From: Mercurialis annua
Taxonomy: Eukaryota; Streptophyta; Magnoliopsida; Malpighiales; Euphorbiaceae
Direction of reading: 5' to 3'
Length of the DNA: 64,000 nt
Assembly (NCBI RefSeq): GCF_937616625.2
Contig: NC_065571.1
Coordinates: forward strand, 52,499,651-52,563,650
Position numbers and translations under genes: made by a program. The notes beneath the pieces are model-generated. The model was not told the origin of the DNA. It ran no database searches and saw nothing but the letters and a program-made list of their open reading frames with translations. Numbering within the stretch: the first letter of the stretch is position 1; every line of letters begins with the position of its first letter. This document shows positions 61,152-64,000 of the stretch, piece by piece.

Positions 61152-61835
61152 TGGATGATTCGGTTCGTTCCGTCAGTTAATAATAAAATATGGTTAAATT
61201 GGTTTGTTCGGTCGGTTCAATTAGTGATGAAATTTTAGTTATCCGAATAATTCGGTCGGTTTAATTTTATAAATTTTAAGATTTTGTTAATTTAGTTTTA
61301 ATTAATTTGATTTAATTCAATAATTCCGTTAATAATTTGATTAATTCAATTTTTAATTAAATCAGTATGTTTTCAACTCAACTTATGCTCACCCATAAGT
61401 TAACCAAAGGGCGAAGGTACTCATTAATTGCCCACTTTTATTTTATACTATTTAATATATCATATAAATTAGTATAAATATAAAGTTTATACTCAGGTCC
61501 TTTTCACTGATGTACTGCACACCTTACTTTTATATTAAGGCTAATGACACTTTACATTCAGCTTTATGGTTAAAAATTATTCAAACTTGTTTTTTGTTTT
61601 TCAAATCTAATCAAATTTCTTTATTTCAGTTTTTGTATTTTTATTATAAAAATTGACAGCATTTTTATCCGATTTCAAAAATAAGTTAATTTTTAACAAT
61701 TATATATATATAAAGAATACCTAAATAAAGTGAAAATACATATATAAGATTATAAACAATTTCTAAAATTGGCTAGAATTGATGTCAATTTATAAAATTG
61801 GCAAAAGGTCAAAAAGATTTAGATATCTAAACAAT
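61152..61835. other. PMEI 3' flank with CGGTTCGGTT-type words
   Basis: Positions 61160-61270 hold GGTTCGTTCCGTC and TCGGTCGGTT words, like the hAT element interiors elsewhere, without definable ends. The rest is AT-rich. Confidence 0.35.
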
Positions 61836-61839
61836 TTTA

Positions 61840-62225
61840 CCTTGATGTTTTAATCCTCCGTAAATACTCCACTTTTTCGACCTTTTTCATTTATATCGCA
61901 AACTTTTAAAATCGTCAATTTAAATTTATTTTTCAATTTTCAATTTCAATTGTACCGATTTTTTAAAATTGGAATTTTTTATACTGAAAAAAGTTCAAAT
62001 ATATATTTCACGTTTGGCATGTGGTCTAAATAAGCTCCTAATATATTAAAAAAAATAGACTATATGTCAAAAAAGAAAAGAGGAACCTTTTTTTAAGTGA
62101 AAATAATTCTAATCTGAAAAAATGGATACAATTAAAACTGAAAATTAGAAAACGAGATATAATTGATGATTTTAAAAATTGAAATCTAAAAAAAAGTAAA
62201 AAATGTAAAGTATTTTTTATGATTA
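61840..62225. mobile_element. Inverted-repeat MITE family 2, copy 3
   Basis: Diverged relative of 18782-19140 and 25052-25406. TTTTAAAATCGTCAATTTAA at the left resembles the inverse of ATTGATGATTTTAAAAATTG at the right, and TTTCAATTGTACCGATTTTT the inverse of AATGGATACAATTAAAACTG. The outer borders are uncertain. Confidence 0.5.
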
Positions 62226-62990
62226 TATTTAAATATAGATTTTGTTATCTAAACTCATATGATTTACAAATGTAAGAGATCAAAGTAAAGTTAAAACAAG
62301 TACAAATTTATAACAAAGCATTTTATTGAAGGAACCAATGAAAACTCTTAAAATATATAAACATATGCGAGGAACACGGATGATTTTCCGGTCAAAACAC
62401 CGAAAATCATCTCATTCCACCCTCAAGATCAAAACAACGTGAACAATTTTTAGAGATAAATGATAGCCTTTTTAATTGATTATTTGTTGTTATTCTTCAA
62501 CTTCCATTTAGTCTGTTGTTTGTGATGTATTTATCTGCATGGCTTCTTATCATCGTAATATAGCTCAATTGAACTAAAAAAGGCATCATTCAAGAAAAGC
62601 ATATAGGCATCATTCAAGAAAAGCATATTGAAATTTAATAACTTTATATATGTAAAACAAAGTCGTGTTGGGTTAGTTTTTTTTCCATTCTTACTATGTC
62701 ACTTATTCATGTCAAATCTTCGAATTTATAAGATTATAGACAAACCAGGAAGATCTCATTACTATTGTGAACTCAATACTCATAGGGTAAGTACAAACCT
62801 GTAATAAAAAAAGGTCTTGCACTTTTTGTTGTATGATCAACTATTCAATTTTACCTTTTTTTATTATTCTCTTCACCTAATGATATTTTAATTTTCCTCT
62901 TTGGTGTAAAAACAGTAAGATAAGCATCTATCTTTTTGAAAATGAGAAATAATTATCCATGCATCTTACATTTATGGAAAGGATGAAAAA
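62226..62990. other. AT-rich intergenic stretch
   Basis: Only a short direct repeat (AGGCATCATTCAAGAAAAGC, twice at 62581-62625) is notable. No gene seen. Confidence 0.4.
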
Positions 62991-63203
62991 CTATAGGCAC
63001 TATCGAGTCACGTCATCTATAAACTAAGTCAGTCACATTATAACATATTATTAAAATGATGACATTATTGCCATTTTGTTTGTTATTTTTATACACTTTT
63101 TAATAGTAATTTTATGATAATGCCATTATTTTAATGACATGTTATAATGTGATTGACTTGTCTATAGATGACGTGGTAAACTAAATCTATGTAATAATTT
63201 CTC
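62991..63203. mobile_element. MITE family 1, copy 3
   Basis: Inverted arms pair ATCTATAAACTAAGTCAGTC with the inverse of GATTGACTTGTCTATAGATG, and TCACATTATAACATATTATT with the inverse of AATGACATGTTATAATGTGA, like the copies at 3591 and 29616. The terminal 15 bases are degraded on both sides. Confidence 0.7.
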
Positions 63204-64000
63204 ATTATACTGCTAAGTTCAAGCTTGTCTCGATCCTAAAAACTTCGAAGATCAATTCAAATTTAATCTATTTTATTTTAGAAGCTCAAGTTTAAACTCT
63301 GTAGAATAATATTCGAACTTGACTTGACTCGATTATCAATATAAATATTTAAAATCAAATTTTAATATAATTTAAAAGGTAAAATAATAAATCAATTAAA
63401 GTTTGATTAGACTTGCGAGCTTATCGGGTTGAGTATTTTAATGCTCAAATTTAATTTAATAATTAATTCGGATTGTTTGAACTCAAACTCGAGTTGGTAG
63501 TAAATTAGTCAATTTCAAATATATTTCTAAAATGAAACTCAATCAAATTGGGGGCACTCTAAATTTTGTTTGTGCACTTTAATTTCTTCTTCAAAGACAT
63601 GTGCTTTTGCCCCCAATAAATCAAAAACCAAATAAAGCAATAGCGTGGGGTGGGGTGGATTTAGTTCAAATGTCTTATCCTTACTTAATCCATTGCCTAA
63701 ACCCACTCACGATTTTGGGAGCAAAACATTTCATAACAAATTGAATTAATTATTAAAAAAACTCCTAAATATTTTAATTTTTTTTAATATTTGATTAAAT
63801 TCACTAACGTTCCCTTTTTAATGTGTTTGTTAAACAAAGGATCAAATTATTAAAATATTGTTTCAAAAAACTTCAAAAAATTAAACTAATTTTAAAAAAT
63901 AATATATAATAATTTATTAATAATAATTATTTTATTTTAATTCAAAATTAGCATATTTTTTTAAAATAATTTTGATCTTGTGTTTTTGTCTTTTTTATTT
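63204..64000. other. AT-rich stretch to the window edge
   Basis: Nothing I can support; some CTCGAGTT/GAACTTGACTTGACTC words at 63290-63500 resemble those at 59,600-60,100 and 43,180-43,470. Confidence 0.35.

Overview
This window looks like nuclear DNA of a flowering plant, most probably a eudicot. It is AT-rich, its genes have plant-type GT-AG introns, and its intergenic space is packed with plant transposon families: Ty1/copia LTRs, Mutator-like elements, hAT and Stowaway miniature elements, a CACTA element and tRNA-derived SINEs. I cannot name the species. All gene models below were spliced by hand, and every one gives an uninterrupted reading frame.

Layout. Positions 1-4,045 hold a low-complexity CA-rich block and a duplicated block that looks like a promoter on the minus strand. 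Positions 4,306-6,815 are a young, deleted copia element. Positions 7,807-9,014 (minus strand) are a two-exon GPI-anchored lipid transfer protein gene. Positions 10,480-22,728 are a transposon field: a hAT MITE, a Mutator MITE, a 4.1-kb Mutator-like element carrying an RNase H fragment, a 2.4-kb CACTA element full of palindromes, a second hAT MITE and a SINE. Positions 23,000-27,480 are AT-rich with degenerate repeats.

From 27,556 to 61,151 lies the main content, a same-strand cluster of four pectin methylesterase genes followed by a pectin methylesterase inhibitor gene. I call the four PME-A (27,556-30,935), PME-B (37,016-41,945), PME-C (52,722-55,165) and PME-D (56,849-58,950). The inhibitor is at 60,621-61,151. 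Each PME has an N-terminal inhibitor-like pro-region, one or two dibasic processing motifs, and a complete catalytic domain with the two Gln, two Asp and one Arg of the active site. All four share one phase-1 intron in the catalytic domain. PME-A and PME-C each have one further intron, at different places.

The 10.8-kb gap between PME-B and PME-C contains a 3.2-kb Mutator-like element with inverted GC-rich ends and a mirrored pair of tRNA-like modules. The 3.3-kb intron of PME-B holds a SINE and a hAT element nested inside a Mutator-like element.

Functionally, the PMEs would remove methyl groups from cell-wall homogalacturonan, and the inhibitor-fold protein would plausibly restrain PMEs. The lipid transfer protein is a separate cell-surface gene. 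No novel system is evident. The most unusual structures are the mirrored tRNA-like modules, the CACTA palindromes, the promoter duplication at the left edge and a perfect 12-bp hairpin just upstream of PME-C.
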